A stretch of DNA of 64,000 nt from Lotus japonicus (lineage: Eukaryota; Streptophyta; Magnoliopsida; Fabales; Fabaceae). A program made the translations under genes and the position numbers. The notes below the pieces were generated by a model. The model searched no databases and was not told the origin of the DNA. It saw only the letters and a list, made by a program, of their open reading frames with translations. The stretch lies in assembly GCF_012489685.1 (NCBI RefSeq), contig NC_080041.1, positions 35,143,780 to 35,207,779 on the forward strand. The letters are read 5' to 3'. How positions within the stretch are numbered: the stretch's first letter is position 1; each line of letters opens with the position of its first letter. This document shows, in pieces, positions 1-11,000 of the stretch.

Positions 1-1144
1 CTACCAACCCTATCCGTCCTCCCCTCGCAACCGCAGTACGCTCCGATGCTGGACTCACGGGCTTAGGGCCCGAACCCTGATCATCAATGATCGCAACAGA
101 GGGTGCACTAGACCCTGCTGAAGGCACTCCCACTGGAATCTCCTCTGAGGGATCCTCCTCCTCTGAAGATGACGGTGGCGGCGGTGCTCCTCCGAATCCT
201 GGTCCGCAGTGAACGCCCGGTGGCAAGTTGAAGCTGATAGAGCATCGCCTCAACACTCCTGACCTCAAGAGTCCTCCACTGTCCACGTGGTCCTCCATGA
301 TGCGCCCCGAATACGTCGCTCAATGGCTCGCGGGGTCAACCACCCACGACCCGGGGTCGTCCTGATCGATCATCTCGTACCTAATCCCCCCCGAAGGGTG
401 GACCATGGTGAACCAGTCCGCAATATTCATCTGACAAAAGGCGTTGTCCGCCAAAGCACACACAGAAGACGCGAGGGTCAACTCTAAAGAACTATGTAGA
501 TAATAAACCCAATAGGTACAAATAATAAATAGCCACTTAGGCTTATAACTAGAGATGTCATTCCTAGGGTTGCATGTTCCATATCGAACGTAAATGACAA
601 CAATAACAAATAGCATGTTCCAAATAGGATTGACAAATAACAATCACACTCGAAAACTAAATTAGTATGTATGTTGCATGATATGCAATGCAGGTTAACC
701 CAGTCAACCAATATGCAATCCGGAACGGATGGACATCATCGGATCAGCCCTTCACCAGCCACGGTGGTGCCATTTCGGCCCGTGATGCCTCTTACTCCAA
801 CATCATCATGTAGCCAGATCAGCATAAAACCCGAAGGCCTGCCATTTCGGTCTGCTACTAAGAGTCACCTAGCAGCTCTCTTACGCGGAAATCCTGGTCT
901 TATAACCAATTTTGGAATCCGCCGTGGTCCGGTATCTCGCCGTGTTTAAACCACTTAATGAGTGCATGCAATGCAGTGATTAGCCAAACAACGTCTCCGA
1001 CCTCACTCGACACGTCGCCACGTGTTCTAGCTAAATTAATGTCTCTAAAAGCTTACCCTAAGGTAAAGTCGATTCTGCGACAAAATACAATAATCATTAA
1101 ACGAGTGCAACCACTCACGATGACTCTTCGGGTCATCAATACTC

Positions 1145-1290
1145 TCACGAAGTCTCACGCTTCAGTGAAGTTTCATGCTCTCACAAGGTCTCACGCCTCA
1201 GTGGAGTTCCATGCTTTCCACAAGGTCTCACGCCTCAGTGGAGTATCACAAATTCACAAGGTCTCACGCCTCAGTGAAGCTTCTCGGCTC
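1145..1290. repeat. Tandem repeat inside the gypsy LTR
   Basis: Four imperfect units of roughly 35 bp share the core tctcacgcctcagtg(g/a)ag. The same array is at about 22104-22250 in the other LTR, so it belongs to the element. Confidence 0.8.
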
Positions 1291-2137
1291 ATCCCTTGGA
1301 TGGCTAACAAACTGCTCAACGAGCGAAGGAGTACCAACATACTCAGAACTTACCAAACTCCTCAACACTTGGATCCGACGACACTCCTCGTTTTCCCAAA
1401 ACTATGATTTGACTTCCAATGCTTTCCTTCGAGGTTATTATCATTACTTAAAGATTTTGAGGTTATTTAAGGTCTTATGAATTTTCTTTATAAAATAGAT
1501 TCCATTTTGTCTTATCGCAAGTCTTATACATTTGCAGGATCTCCCAATCCCAAGTCGCTTCCAGAGGATGTCTCGATCCACTAAACAAAATTAAGGCCCG
1601 AACCTCGTTCGTCCTATCAAACTTTCTCAAAACTCTCAAAATAAAATCGGCATGACCTGCCCGCTATTCTCACCATTCAGAATCTCAGATTCCAGTACAA
1701 AGCATATTTAAATCATCACAATCAACAACATGTCATATAACAATAAATCGCATCATAAACACTTAGCACTTAGCATATAAAGCATGCACCACACATCCTA
1801 GATTACCCACATAGCACATAGCATGTAAGACAATCTCAAAAACATTCAGTAGATGAATCATCTACATTGTCAGCCGAAGCCTCAGAAAACATTTTCCAAT
1901 CACACACAATTCCAGTGCATAAACAGTAAACAATGTCGAAACATCGACCCTAAGCATTAACTAGAGATTCAGTGAGAAGCCCTCACCTGAAGGTTCTCCA
2001 GTATGATCGTCAAGCGCTTCCTCGCACTCAAAGTGTTGTTCCTCAGAGAAATCCTCAAAAGCACCTTTACAACAAAATCACAGAATACTATAAGAATCTA
2101 TCGAAAACTAAGCTATCGATACTTACTAAGGTTACTC

Positions 2138-2142
2138 GAAGT
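2138..2142. repeat. Target-site duplication GAAGT, left copy
   Basis: GAAGT directly precedes the copia element and recurs at 14277-14281. The uninterrupted LTR near 23096 has it once, so the empty site is present in the same window. Confidence 0.97.
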
Positions 2143-3371
2143 TGAAGGTATGAAAAACGGTAGAAAGGGGGGTTTGAATAACGTTTTCAGTACAAAACTA
2201 CCACCTTAAAGATTTTAACAAATCTTTTCGAGAACTAAGTGCAAAAGATAGAGATAGAAAAGCACACAAGGATTTTATCCTGGTTCACTTGATAAATCAC
2301 TCAAGCTACTCCAGTCCACCCGTTAAGGTGATTTCTTCCTTCTTAGAATGAAGGCAATCCACTAATCAGGTAAGAGTTACAACTGCACTTGAAACCTACA
2401 AGTGACTAACAATTACACTGACTTAGCTCACACTAAGATTCACTCTCTTAGTCTTCTCTAGGATCCGATCAACCTTGATCTCCTAAAGGAAAAATCAAAC
2501 AACTGTTTGAGGTTGGTGTTTACAAGGGTTTGCTTCTGAATAAGCTGAGTGTAAACTAAAATAAATTACAAGATGAAAGAAAGCTTAGAATATTTTGAAT
2601 ATCTTGCGCGTGTGTTGCTTCTTCTATTCACTTCTCTTTTTCTATTCTCGCCGCTTCTTTCAATCTTCAGCCTCTATATATACTCCAAGGATTAGGGTTG
2701 AGCGTTGCATGGAAATGCTACCGTTGGAGGGCAGTTCTGGAAAATCCAGCTTCTGCTGTGGCTGAGAACGTTAGGTAGGTCGTCAGGAAGGTACACTTGC
2801 TTTTGTACTTGGATAGCGACTTGACCTTTTAACCTAGGAGACTTCTGATCAGAGGAATGCTTCGTATTGGAACTTGTGAAGCCGGTTGATCAGAGTCAGA
2901 GGGAAAGCGCAGATCCTCTGACCATTGTATCTTCTGATTCTGAACTCAGAGGGAAGAACATGGCCTTCAGAGTTTCTTGCTTCTGGACTTCAGAGTTTCC
3001 ACTATTCAGCTTCTGGATCTTCAGAGTCTTCTACACCATCGGAACATCTGAACCTTCAGTGTTTCTTGGTTGTCAGAGCTTCTGGATCTTCAGAGCTTCT
3101 AGCGACTGAGTCCTCATCAGAGTTTGTATAGCTTCAGATCTTCTGAAGCTTTTCCACTGTTCATACTGAACATGGTGAATGCGAAAGCGTTGCTTGGGTT
3201 ACCCTTTATACACAGTGCTTCTGATTTGTGTGAAATTGAGTCAGGGTCAGAGCCTGTAAATAGCACACTCAGAAAAAACACGTTAGAGTACCACAATTGT
3301 TCATATCAAAAGGTTAACTTGTAATCATCAAAACATAGAGTTGTACTACTAGATCAAAACTTGATCTTACA
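2143..3371 (-). repeat. 3' LTR of the copia element
   Basis: This 1229-bp LTR begins tgaaggtatg and ends cttaca on the + strand. It has the same length as 13048-14276 and no difference that I can see. In element sense a TATATATA promoter core lies at 2682-2675. The stretch 2830-3260 is packed with TCAGAG hexamers. Confidence 0.97.
2675..2682 (-). promoter_or_regulatory. TATA box in the copia 3' LTR
   Basis: TATATATA lies in the context ggagTATATATAgagg on the minus strand. The copy at 13580-13587 in the 5' LTR would drive the genomic RNA. The related LTR at 31914-33111 has TATAAATA at the matching place. Confidence 0.7.
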
Positions 3372-3930
3372 ATCTCCCCCTTTTTGATGATGACAAAACT
3401 AAGATTTTTGATGAACAATTCTTAAACATTAAACTGAATTCACTCAGAGTTTAGAGATATAGAATAAGACTTATCCTGATGTGAATAGTTTATCTTGCTC
3501 ATTCTGAATTCAAGTCACTGCTTGATTCTGAGCTTAGCTCCCCCTGAATCTAATACTTGATGAAAACGTTAGTAAAGTCTAGATTCTGAGCTAAATCATA
3601 TAAGAGTTCAGAGTGAAAAGCTTATGACATAGATGAAAAACGAATAATCAGAGCGCATAAGTGATCAGAGTCATGGACAAGGTATCAGAGTCTTGGGTAT
3701 CAGAGTCAACTTAGAAACACTTCAGAAGAAGTGAAATGTATTCCTTGTATTTGCCCAGTGACACATCTATGGTCATGAAGGTGGAACTCTTAAAATCTCC
3801 AAAAGAAAAATAAGTCACACTAACACATCTTACACATCAAAAACTGGGTTTACTCCCCCTTTTTGTCATAAGCAAAAAGCTCGGGGTGTGAAAAACTTAG
3901 CTTGAAGTACAAGGTACTCCCCCTTAGAGA
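3372..3930 (-). other. Polypurine tract and upstream purine-tract array of the copia element
   Basis: The tract next to the 3' LTR reads AAAAAGGGGGAGAT on the minus strand and is the likely plus-strand primer. Further GGGGGAG-type tracts lie near 3540, 3853 and 3919. Element 2 has the same four tracts in the same order (about 31383-31912). Multiple polypurine tracts are a known Sirevirus trait. Confidence 0.85.
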
Positions 3931-4113
3931 AGGTCTAAGTTGAAAGAAAATGAAGACGATGTAAGAATCAGAGTGAGGCGATAATAAATAGAAGAGTTAA
4001 TGCAAGGGATGAACGTTTACCACCGGTCAAGTGAGTAAATAGAAGGGTCAGTTACCAAGTACTTAACCTCGAGAAACTGTAAGAGCATTAACTTTCAGAG
4101 AGAAAGTGAAGCC

Positions 4114-4121
4114 TATATAAA
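4114..4121 (+). promoter_or_regulatory. TATA box of the antisense ORF
   Basis: TATATAAA lies 60 bp before the ATG at 4174, on the strand opposite the rest of the element. Element 2 has the same octamer about 50 bp before its homologous ORF (31193-31186). A start about 30 bp downstream would give a short leader. Confidence 0.7.
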
Positions 4122-4173
4122 GCGTTGGAGAGAAAGGTAAGCGTCACAGCTCGAATAATTTTCAGTAAGAAAA

Positions 4174-4566
4174 ATGGCATCATACAGAATGGCATTAGAA
4201 GAGCTCAGAAGGAAGGCGTTTGAGGAAGATATGTTCCTCAATATTAGGCATCCCGATGGTACAAAGACCATACAAGAGCTGACGAAGACACTGCTGGAAG
4301 AAGATCTTGGTCCAGAGATGGAGAAAGATCTGAAGGAGTTCCTCTGCTTCGTGGAAGAGATTCAGGAGCTTTGCCAGCGGGAGCTGAATCTGCTGGAAGA
4401 GAAGGAGACTGTGGAAAAGAGACTCAAGACGACAGAAGATAGTCTAGAAAAAGATGATCTGAGCATCAAACTTGGCAACATAGAGTATGCATTGGATCGT
4501 CTGGAGAAGGAAAGAGTGGAGCAGCGCCAAGAATGCAGAAGAATGAGGAAGGATCCTCCATTCTAG
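4174..4566 (+). CDS. Antisense ORF of the Sirevirus-type element (130 aa, unknown function)
   Basis: I do not recognise this protein. It is 130 residues, highly charged and almost certainly mostly helical: an N-terminal LEELRRKAFEED-type segment, a central run rich in Glu, Leu and Lys, and a basic tail ending RRMRKDPPF. Heptad-like spacing suggests a coiled coil. It lies between the envelope-like ORF and the 3' LTR, tail-to-tail with the former (213 bp apart). A homologue at 31136-30744 in element 2 has the same length, aligns without gaps and differs at about 31 of 130 positions, many conservatively. Both copies have a TATA box upstream and an AATAAA signal downstream. That pattern suggests a selected gene with its own promoter. 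Its role in the element is unknown. Confidence 0.78.
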   Translation: MASYRMALEELRRKAFEEDMFLNIRHPDGTKTIQELTKTLLEEDLGPEMEKDLKEFLCFVEEIQELCQRELNLLEEKETVEKRLKTTEDSLEKDDLSIKLGNIEYALDRLEKERVEQRQECRRMRKDPPF

Positions 4567-4622
4567 ATATAGGGAATAATGTATGATGGAAAAAATTATG
4601 ATGTAAACATAGAACAATTATG

Positions 4623-4628
4623 AATAAA
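4623..4628 (+). terminator. Candidate poly(A) signal of the antisense ORF
   Basis: AATAAA lies 57 bp after the stop of the ORF at 4174-4566. Element 2 has AATAAA 45 bp after the matching stop (30699-30694, minus strand). Confidence 0.55.
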
Positions 4629-4779
4629 ACAGGTTTTGCAAACATATGTGACACAAATATATATAGATATATGCATATAGAATCACAAATGAACAAATTA
4701 AAGTAAGTAAATAAGCAGAGTTTAAATAAAGCAACGTTAAATAAAAAGAAAAAGGAAGAAAAAGAAGAGATCCTAAAAA

Positions 4780-7629
4780 CTAAGATTTGTCAGTACGGCG
4801 CAGAAGTTCCATCATCATGTGCTTCATCTCAATCAGCATGGATTCATGAGTGTCAAGACGTTGTTCCATGATGTCGAGTCTGGATGAGCTTGTCGGAGTA
4901 GAGCTGGAAGGAACGTTCTGAGCAGCTTGAGGTTCTGGAATGGAAGCAGAAGCAGCAGGAGTAAACAGAACTGGTGCAAGTCGCTCTGCCTCAGCTTCAG
5001 CTTCAAGACGTTCTGCCTCAAGTCTGGCTTGTTCAGCCTGAGCTGCTGCTTGACGGGCAGCTTCTTCTTCTTGTTCTTTCTGTCTCTTGGCTTCTTCAAT
5101 GGCTTCAAGAAGCTTGGTTCTCTGTTCGAGTTCATGAAGAGCCACCCTCCTAGCAAACCTTTGCTTTGCAGCCTCAATGCTCTGACTTCCCTCTGCATGC
5201 AGGAGCTGCAGCATAACGGGAAACTGAGCCACCAGCCAAGTGCTCAAATTGTTCCACTCATCAGCCACATTTTCAGCATTCTCACTGAGGTCAGTCTGAC
5301 CGTGCACATTGCGGAGCCTCAAGGAGGCTTCATGATTGAAAATATTGATGCACTCAGAGAGAGATGTGGGTTGAAGGTGAGTATAGGGAATGATGGAGAG
5401 GTTGGGTGCAGGAGAGGCTGGGTGATTGCTGCTATGAGCTTCAGAGGCACCTTGTGGAGAACCAATGTTAATTATGAGAGCATTGGGTTCAGAGGTTCCA
5501 CGGTGAGGGTCTGAAGTTTCAACCAGAGGGTGAGGTGATCTAACCGAGGATTGGTTAGATACTGATTGTTCAGGTTCAGGGTCTGGTTGAATTGGCTCTT
5601 GTTGGTCAGGGACAGGGTGAGCCTGTTGGACTAAGGGGTCTGCCTCTTGGATAGGATTGGCCAAGATAGGTTCATCTGGGTCAACTAGACGTTCAGGTCT
5701 AGGGCCAGGATATTGCCTAGGGCTTGGACAGGTAAGGTAATATTCTTCCAAGGCAGATACCTTCTCTTTCCTAACCTCCATGAATTTTCTAAGTGATTCA
5801 GAGGTATTGGAGGGAGGAGAGTCAAAGACATTGATGGGGAAGGATACAGGTGTGAAGGCTGATGAAGAGTCTGTATCCGTGGTTCTGACAACAGGACGTG
5901 CTGATGCTCTGGGAGCAGAGTGATCAGACGTTCTGGGTTGTGGTTCTGTTGGTTTGGGTTCTGATTGGTTGGAGATGATGGGTTCAGAAGTTAATGGGTC
6001 GTATGGAATGGTAAGGAGAGAGGTTGGATCTTCTGACCTAGAGGGTTGGTTCTGAAGCAAATTCCAGAGTGGTGCTTCAGTAGGAGAAGGTTGAAAGAAT
6101 GAAGATCTTGGGGAATGTGGTGGAGAGGTGGTTTGTGCGGCTGGCTGGGATTCATGAATAGGAGTGAGGGGATTTGAAGAGTGTTGGAGTAAGGCAGAAA
6201 TTGGGAGTGCATCAAATAAATTCAAATCATCATCAGAGGTAAGTGCAGGCTTACTTGTATGTGCTGATGATCGAGTCACTCTGGCAGGAGGTTCAGTCCT
6301 TCTGACCTCTGCAGCAGCTGGTTCCACCCGAGTAGGCTTCACCACAATTCTGACTTTCTTCTGCTTCTTCTTTGGAGGACCATCCTCACTATCATCACCA
6401 TCATCATCATCAGGCTTGCTCTTCGCCTTCTTGACCAGAGGGACATCAGATTCCTCTGAGGATTCGTCCAGAACCATCTTCCTCTTGGTTTTCTTCTTGG
6501 GAGGAGAAGGAAACTCTGGAGCTGGTGGAAGTCTGCTGACGAAATCATCAAGGTCAATCTCGAATCCTTGAGCCCTGAGGTCTTCAACATAGCATCTGAT
6601 GGCTTCAGGATGGTCTGCTTGAGTCCACAGAGGGTAGTCATTCAGAGGCATTCTTCTTCCTCTGATCTCAGAAGATGTGTCCTCATGAGCAGGAGCAATC
6701 TTCTTCTGGACTAAGCCCATCTTCTTCAGAGAGTTGGCAGTGAAGACATCGCTGACGATTGTGCTCAGGTCCTCTGTGCAACCAGTCTCGATCAAATCTT
6801 GCACCAGGTTGCTTTCAATGAGAAAGTCTGAGAGCAGCCTCCCAAAAGGGATATATTTGATGGCTGACTTGATGGAGGAGGTGGTGCGAGACTTCCGGAT
6901 GCATTCCTTCAAATAGGAGAACAGGAAGTAGGGAAGGCAGATCTTCTCCTTGTCTTGAATGAAGAACAGCATCGCCTTCTGATTGAAGTTGATGTAGTCT
7001 GGAGAACTGCCCTTTGGTCGTTGATTGATGCAGTGGAGCAAGATCTTGTGCCAGATTCTCAGTTTGGGGTGAAGGTCCATCACTTTGTAGCTCGTCTTGC
7101 CCGGTTTGAAAGTGGTGTACAGGGCCTTGTTGACGATGTCCTTGGTTCTGGGTTTCAGCTTCGATTCCGTCAGTGAGAACCGATACCCATGAGCAGTTTC
7201 TGCACCTAGCAGATTCACGAATGACTTCTCCGTGATGATGATCTTCCTACCCAGTATGTAAGAGACCACCTGAGTGTCATCACAATCAGCGTGCTTCCAG
7301 AATTCCTTTACTAGCTTCTCATACACCGGTCCTCGAAGTCGATTGAAGTAGTTTCCCCAACCTTGAGCTTGGACTTCAGGACGGAGATCAAACCCATTTG
7401 CAGCCAAGTTGTCGAGGTTGAATCTCCATTCTGCAAGGACTTGGAGTTCCTCAGGAGGAAATACACAGTGAACGGCACAGCCCCGTTCTGCAATAGGAAC
7501 AATCTTCTCTTGAGCTTGAGCTTGTTCTTGTGCTGGGTTCTCAGAGCCCCGTTGACCCGTTGCCAACCCGACTACCATGTGAGGGAACTGAGGTGCATCT
7601 GCAGTAGATCTTCTGGTTTGTCTCACCAT
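4780..7629 (-). CDS. Sirevirus envelope-like ORF (949 aa, likely nuclear, coiled coil)
   Basis: This is the extra ORF downstream of pol that Sireviruses often carry and that is usually called envelope-like. I start it at the Met of MVRQTR, because the homologue at 27635 starts there, the A at -3 and G at +4 give good context, and the sequence upstream drifts like a leader. An earlier in-frame Met lies at 7785. Roughly residues 30-300 are a conserved globular region resembling what databases call putative plant transposon protein. Lysine-rich nuclear-localisation-like clusters (PPKKKTKRK, PPKKKQKK) follow, then a long Pro/Ser-rich stretch, an Ala/Glu/Gln coiled coil and a helical tail. I see no signal peptide or membrane segment, so an envelope role is doubtful. 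Confidence 0.85.
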   Translation of the reverse strand: MVRQTRRSTADAPQFPHMVVGLATGQRGSENPAQEQAQAQEKIVPIAERGCAVHCVFPPEELQVLAEWRFNLDNLAANGFDLRPEVQAQGWGNYFNRLRGPVYEKLVKEFWKHADCDDTQVVSYILGRKIIITEKSFVNLLGAETAHGYRFSLTESKLKPRTKDIVNKALYTTFKPGKTSYKVMDLHPKLRIWHKILLHCINQRPKGSSPDYINFNQKAMLFFIQDKEKICLPYFLFSYLKECIRKSRTTSSIKSAIKYIPFGRLLSDFLIESNLVQDLIETGCTEDLSTIVSDVFTANSLKKMGLVQKKIAPAHEDTSSEIRGRRMPLNDYPLWTQADHPEAIRCYVEDLRAQGFEIDLDDFVSRLPPAPEFPSPPKKKTKRKMVLDESSEESDVPLVKKAKSKPDDDDGDDSEDGPPKKKQKKVRIVVKPTRVEPAAAEVRRTEPPARVTRSSAHTSKPALTSDDDLNLFDALPISALLQHSSNPLTPIHESQPAAQTTSPPHSPRSSFFQPSPTEAPLWNLLQNQPSRSEDPTSLLTIPYDPLTSEPIISNQSEPKPTEPQPRTSDHSAPRASARPVVRTTDTDSSSAFTPVSFPINVFDSPPSNTSESLRKFMEVRKEKVSALEEYYLTCPSPRQYPGPRPERLVDPDEPILANPIQEADPLVQQAHPVPDQQEPIQPDPEPEQSVSNQSSVRSPHPLVETSDPHRGTSEPNALIINIGSPQGASEAHSSNHPASPAPNLSIIPYTHLQPTSLSECINIFNHEASLRLRNVHGQTDLSENAENVADEWNNLSTWLVAQFPVMLQLLHAEGSQSIEAAKQRFARRVALHELEQRTKLLEAIEEAKRQKEQEEEAARQAAAQAEQARLEAERLEAEAEAERLAPVLFTPAASASIPEPQAAQNVPSSSTPTSSSRLDIMEQRLDTHESMLIEMKHMMMELLRRTDKS

Positions 7630-8072
7630 TTTGAAGAGGTTGAAGGTTTGAGGTAGAAGATGAAGTTTGAAGGATGAAGAGAGATCGAGAGAGAAATCAC
7701 GAAGGAAGCGGTTTTGAAAAGCAGGGAGTGCGAGAGTGAAAACCGGAAGTGAGAGAGAACGTGTGTGTATAGTGGGTTTTATCAAATAACCGTTGTTGAT
7801 TCAAAAAGCACTTTAAGATCAACGGTTGAAAATTAAAGATAGACAGTAACAGTAAAATACACAATCACACACAGAAGATAAGCATATCTACACGCAATCA
7901 CTACAGACTGTCACACGGGCACAAGGAACTATGCATCAGAAATTCTGACGCACGTGTTGTTGTCTCAGCTTCAGAGTCAGTACCAGTGGGCACACACACT
8001 CTGATTGAGTTACCTTCTGGACTAGACATCTTCTGATCAAGAAGTATCATAGTCAGAGGTTCTGATCTATCT

Positions 8073-11000
8073 TCACTCTGGACAAAAGTCCATGTTTAGA
8101 TTTTTCAGGATAAAATTAAATCTATCTTCAGCTAAGGGCTTTGTAAAGATATCTGCCCATTGATGGTCAGTATCAACAAACTTCAGAAGAAGTACGCCCT
8201 TCTGCACATAATCTCTAATGAAGTGATACTTTACCTCAATGTGCTTTGCCCTTGAATGCAAGATAGGATTCTTGCTCAACGAAATTGCAGCAGTGTTATC
8301 ACAATAGATTGGGATATTGCTCTCAAGGATCTGATAATCCTCCAGCTGATGTTTCATCCAGAGCATCTGAGTGCTGCATATTGCTGCTGAGATATATTCT
8401 GCCTCTGCAGTTGATAGAGCAATGGTTGATTGCCTCTTGCTTGCCCATGAGACTAGATTGCTTCCCAGAAATTGACAATTTCCAGAAGTACTTTTTCTCT
8501 CTGTTCTATCTCCAGCATAATCAGCATCACAATAACCTGAAAGCTTATACTCTGATGTTTTCTTATACATCAAGCCAAGGTTAGTGGTGCCTTTCAGATA
8601 CCTTAGGATCCTCTTAACAGCAGTTAAGTGGGTTTCCCTTGGATCTGATTGGAAACGAGCACATAAATGAACACTAAATAATATGTCTGGCCTAGATGCA
8701 GTTAAGTATAGAAGTGAACCTATCATGCCACGATAGAGCTTCTGACATACTTTACCACTTATATCTTCTTTTTCCAGAATGCATGTTGGATGCATTGGAG
8801 TCTTGGCCACTGTAGATTCCAGCATATTGAACTTCTTCAGAAGTTCCTTAGTGTACTTGCTCTGATGGATATATGTTCCTTCTGGTGTTTGATCAACTTG
8901 TATTCCCAGAAAGTACTTTAATTCTCCCATCATACTCATCTCAAATTCAGCCTGCATCATCTCAGAAAATTCTTTGCATAGAGATTGATTAGCAGAACCA
9001 AATATAATATCATCAACATAAATTTGCACAATTAAGATATCATCTTTATAAGTCTTGCAAAAGAGAGTTGTATCTACTTTACCCCTTACAAACTCATTCT
9101 CCAGAAGGAATGAGCTAAGTCTCTCATACCATGCTCTGGGAGCTTGCTTCAGACCGTAGAGTGATTTCTTCAATTTGAACACATGGTCTGGTTTCTTTTC
9201 ATCTTCAAAACCTGGGGGTTGATGAACATAGACTTCCTCTGAGATATAACCATTTAGGAAGGCACTCTTTACGTCCATCTGATGTAGAACTATGTTGTGA
9301 TTTACTGAGAAAGAAATCAATAGTCTGATTGCTTCCAGTCTTGCTACTGGAGCAAATGTTTCAGTGTAGTCTATTCCTTCCTGCTGGCTGTAGCCTTGAG
9401 CAACTAGCCTTGCCTTGTTTCTGACTACATCTCCTTTCTCATTTAGCTTGTTTCTGAATACCCATTTTGTTCCAATAACATGGACATTCTCAGGCTTCTT
9501 CACTAAGCTCCAAACATCGTTCTTGGAGAATTGATTCAATTCTTCTTCCATGGCCAGAATCCAATCCTTGTCCTGAAGAGCTTCATCTATGGACTTGGGT
9601 TCAATTAAGGACACCAATCCTTTCAGACTCAGCAAGGTCTCTTCAGAGGGTCTGAAGGCAGATCTGGTTCTGACTGGTTCATCTTTGTTGCCCAGAATCA
9701 ATTCCTTAGGATGAGCTGCAGTGATTCTGCTCTTCTTCAGAGTTTGTGAGTTAGAGGGACCAGCTTCTTCCTCTGGTTCATCTTCCTCTGGCTCAACTTC
9801 CTCTGGAGCTTTGCCTTTGTCAGAAACATTAATGCTTAAATCTGCAAACTTTTCAACTAGCTTTGACTGGTCAGAGTCAAGCTTATCATCAAATCTAACA
9901 TGAATAGATTCTTCAATAGTCTTAGCATCAGTATTATAAAATCTAAAACCTTTAGATCTATCAGAATAACCAAGTAATAGACACTTAGAAGATTTAGCAT
10001 CAAATTTATGCAATCTATCCTTAGTATTGAGAACATAACAAACACAGCCAAAAGGATGAAAATAAGAAATGTTGGGTTTTATGTTCTTCCACAATTCATA
10101 AGGAGTCTTATTCAGAATTGGTCTCACAGAGATTCTGTTCTGAATGTAACATGCTGTATTTACTGCCTCTGCCCAAAAGTGCTTAGCCATGCCAGTTTCT
10201 TGGAGCATGGTTCTAGCCATCTCCTGAAGAGTTCTATTCTTCCTCTCAACAACACCATTTTGTTGAGGAGTTATGGGACAAGAGAAATCATGTGTAATTC
10301 CATAGGAATCAAACAGACTCTCAAACTTGTCATTCTCAAACTCTCCACCATGGTCACTTCTGACACGCACAATTCTACAAGCCTTCTCGTTTTGCACTTG
10401 AGCAATGAAGGTAGAGAACACAGCATGAGACTCATCCTTGCGGGTTAGAAACTTTACCCATGTCCAGCGGCTATAGTCATCAACGATAACCATCCCATAT
10501 CTCTTGCCACCTATAGACTCAGTTTTCACTGGTCCAAACAGGTCGATATGCAGAAGTTCTAACGGCCTTGAGGTTGAGACAACATTCTTTGCCTTGAAAG
10601 GGACTTTTGTGAATTTGCCTTTCTGACATGCTTCACAAAGAGCGTCTGAAGCGAACTTCAGATTGGGTAAGCCCCTGACAAGGTTTAGCTTGCTCAGCTG
10701 AGAAATCTTTCTCATACTGGCATGCCCTAACCGTCTATGCCATACCCACTGCTCTTCATTAACAGACAGAAGGCACTTCACATTCTGAGCCTCCAACTCA
10801 GATAATCTGATCTTATAAATGTTGTTCTTCCTCTTGCTGTTAAACAGAACAGAGCCATCGATCTGACTTACAGCCCGGCAGGACTTTTGATTGAATATAA
10901 CATCATAACCCTTGTCAGCTAATTGACTTATAGACAATAAGTTATGTGTTAAGCCGTCTACCAATAAAACATTATCAATGCATGGACTACTATCTACACA

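Larger units (their letters stand above)
1..2142 (-). repeat. 3' LTR of the level-4 gypsy element, outer piece
   Basis: It matches 20959-23100 of the 5' LTR almost base for base, with about 15 differences seen. The piece ends at the GAAGT target site used by the copia insertion. Short ORFs here also occur in the other LTR and are not genes. Confidence 0.93.

Noticed and set aside
1145..1290. Regular repeats considered as a CRISPR-like array
   Set aside because: The units are imperfect, directly adjacent and repeated in both LTRs of a plant retroelement. There are no unique spacers and no cas genes.
2867..3324. Small overlapping ORFs in the copia LTR (again at 13772-14229)
   Set aside because: They occur in both LTRs, are low-complexity because of the TCAGAG repeats and overlap in several frames. 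The related LTR at 31914-33111 does not keep them all.
4927..5514. 195-codon plus-strand ORF opposite the C-terminal coiled coil
   Set aside because: It is antisense to a strongly biased Ala/Glu/Gln coding stretch. Composition explains the openness, and I found no conserved upstream signals.
6164..6571. Plus-strand ORF opposite the envelope-like ORF
   Set aside because: It is a shadow of the Lys/Asp-rich coding region on the other strand. Unlike the ORF at 4174 it has no TATA box or separate conservation.
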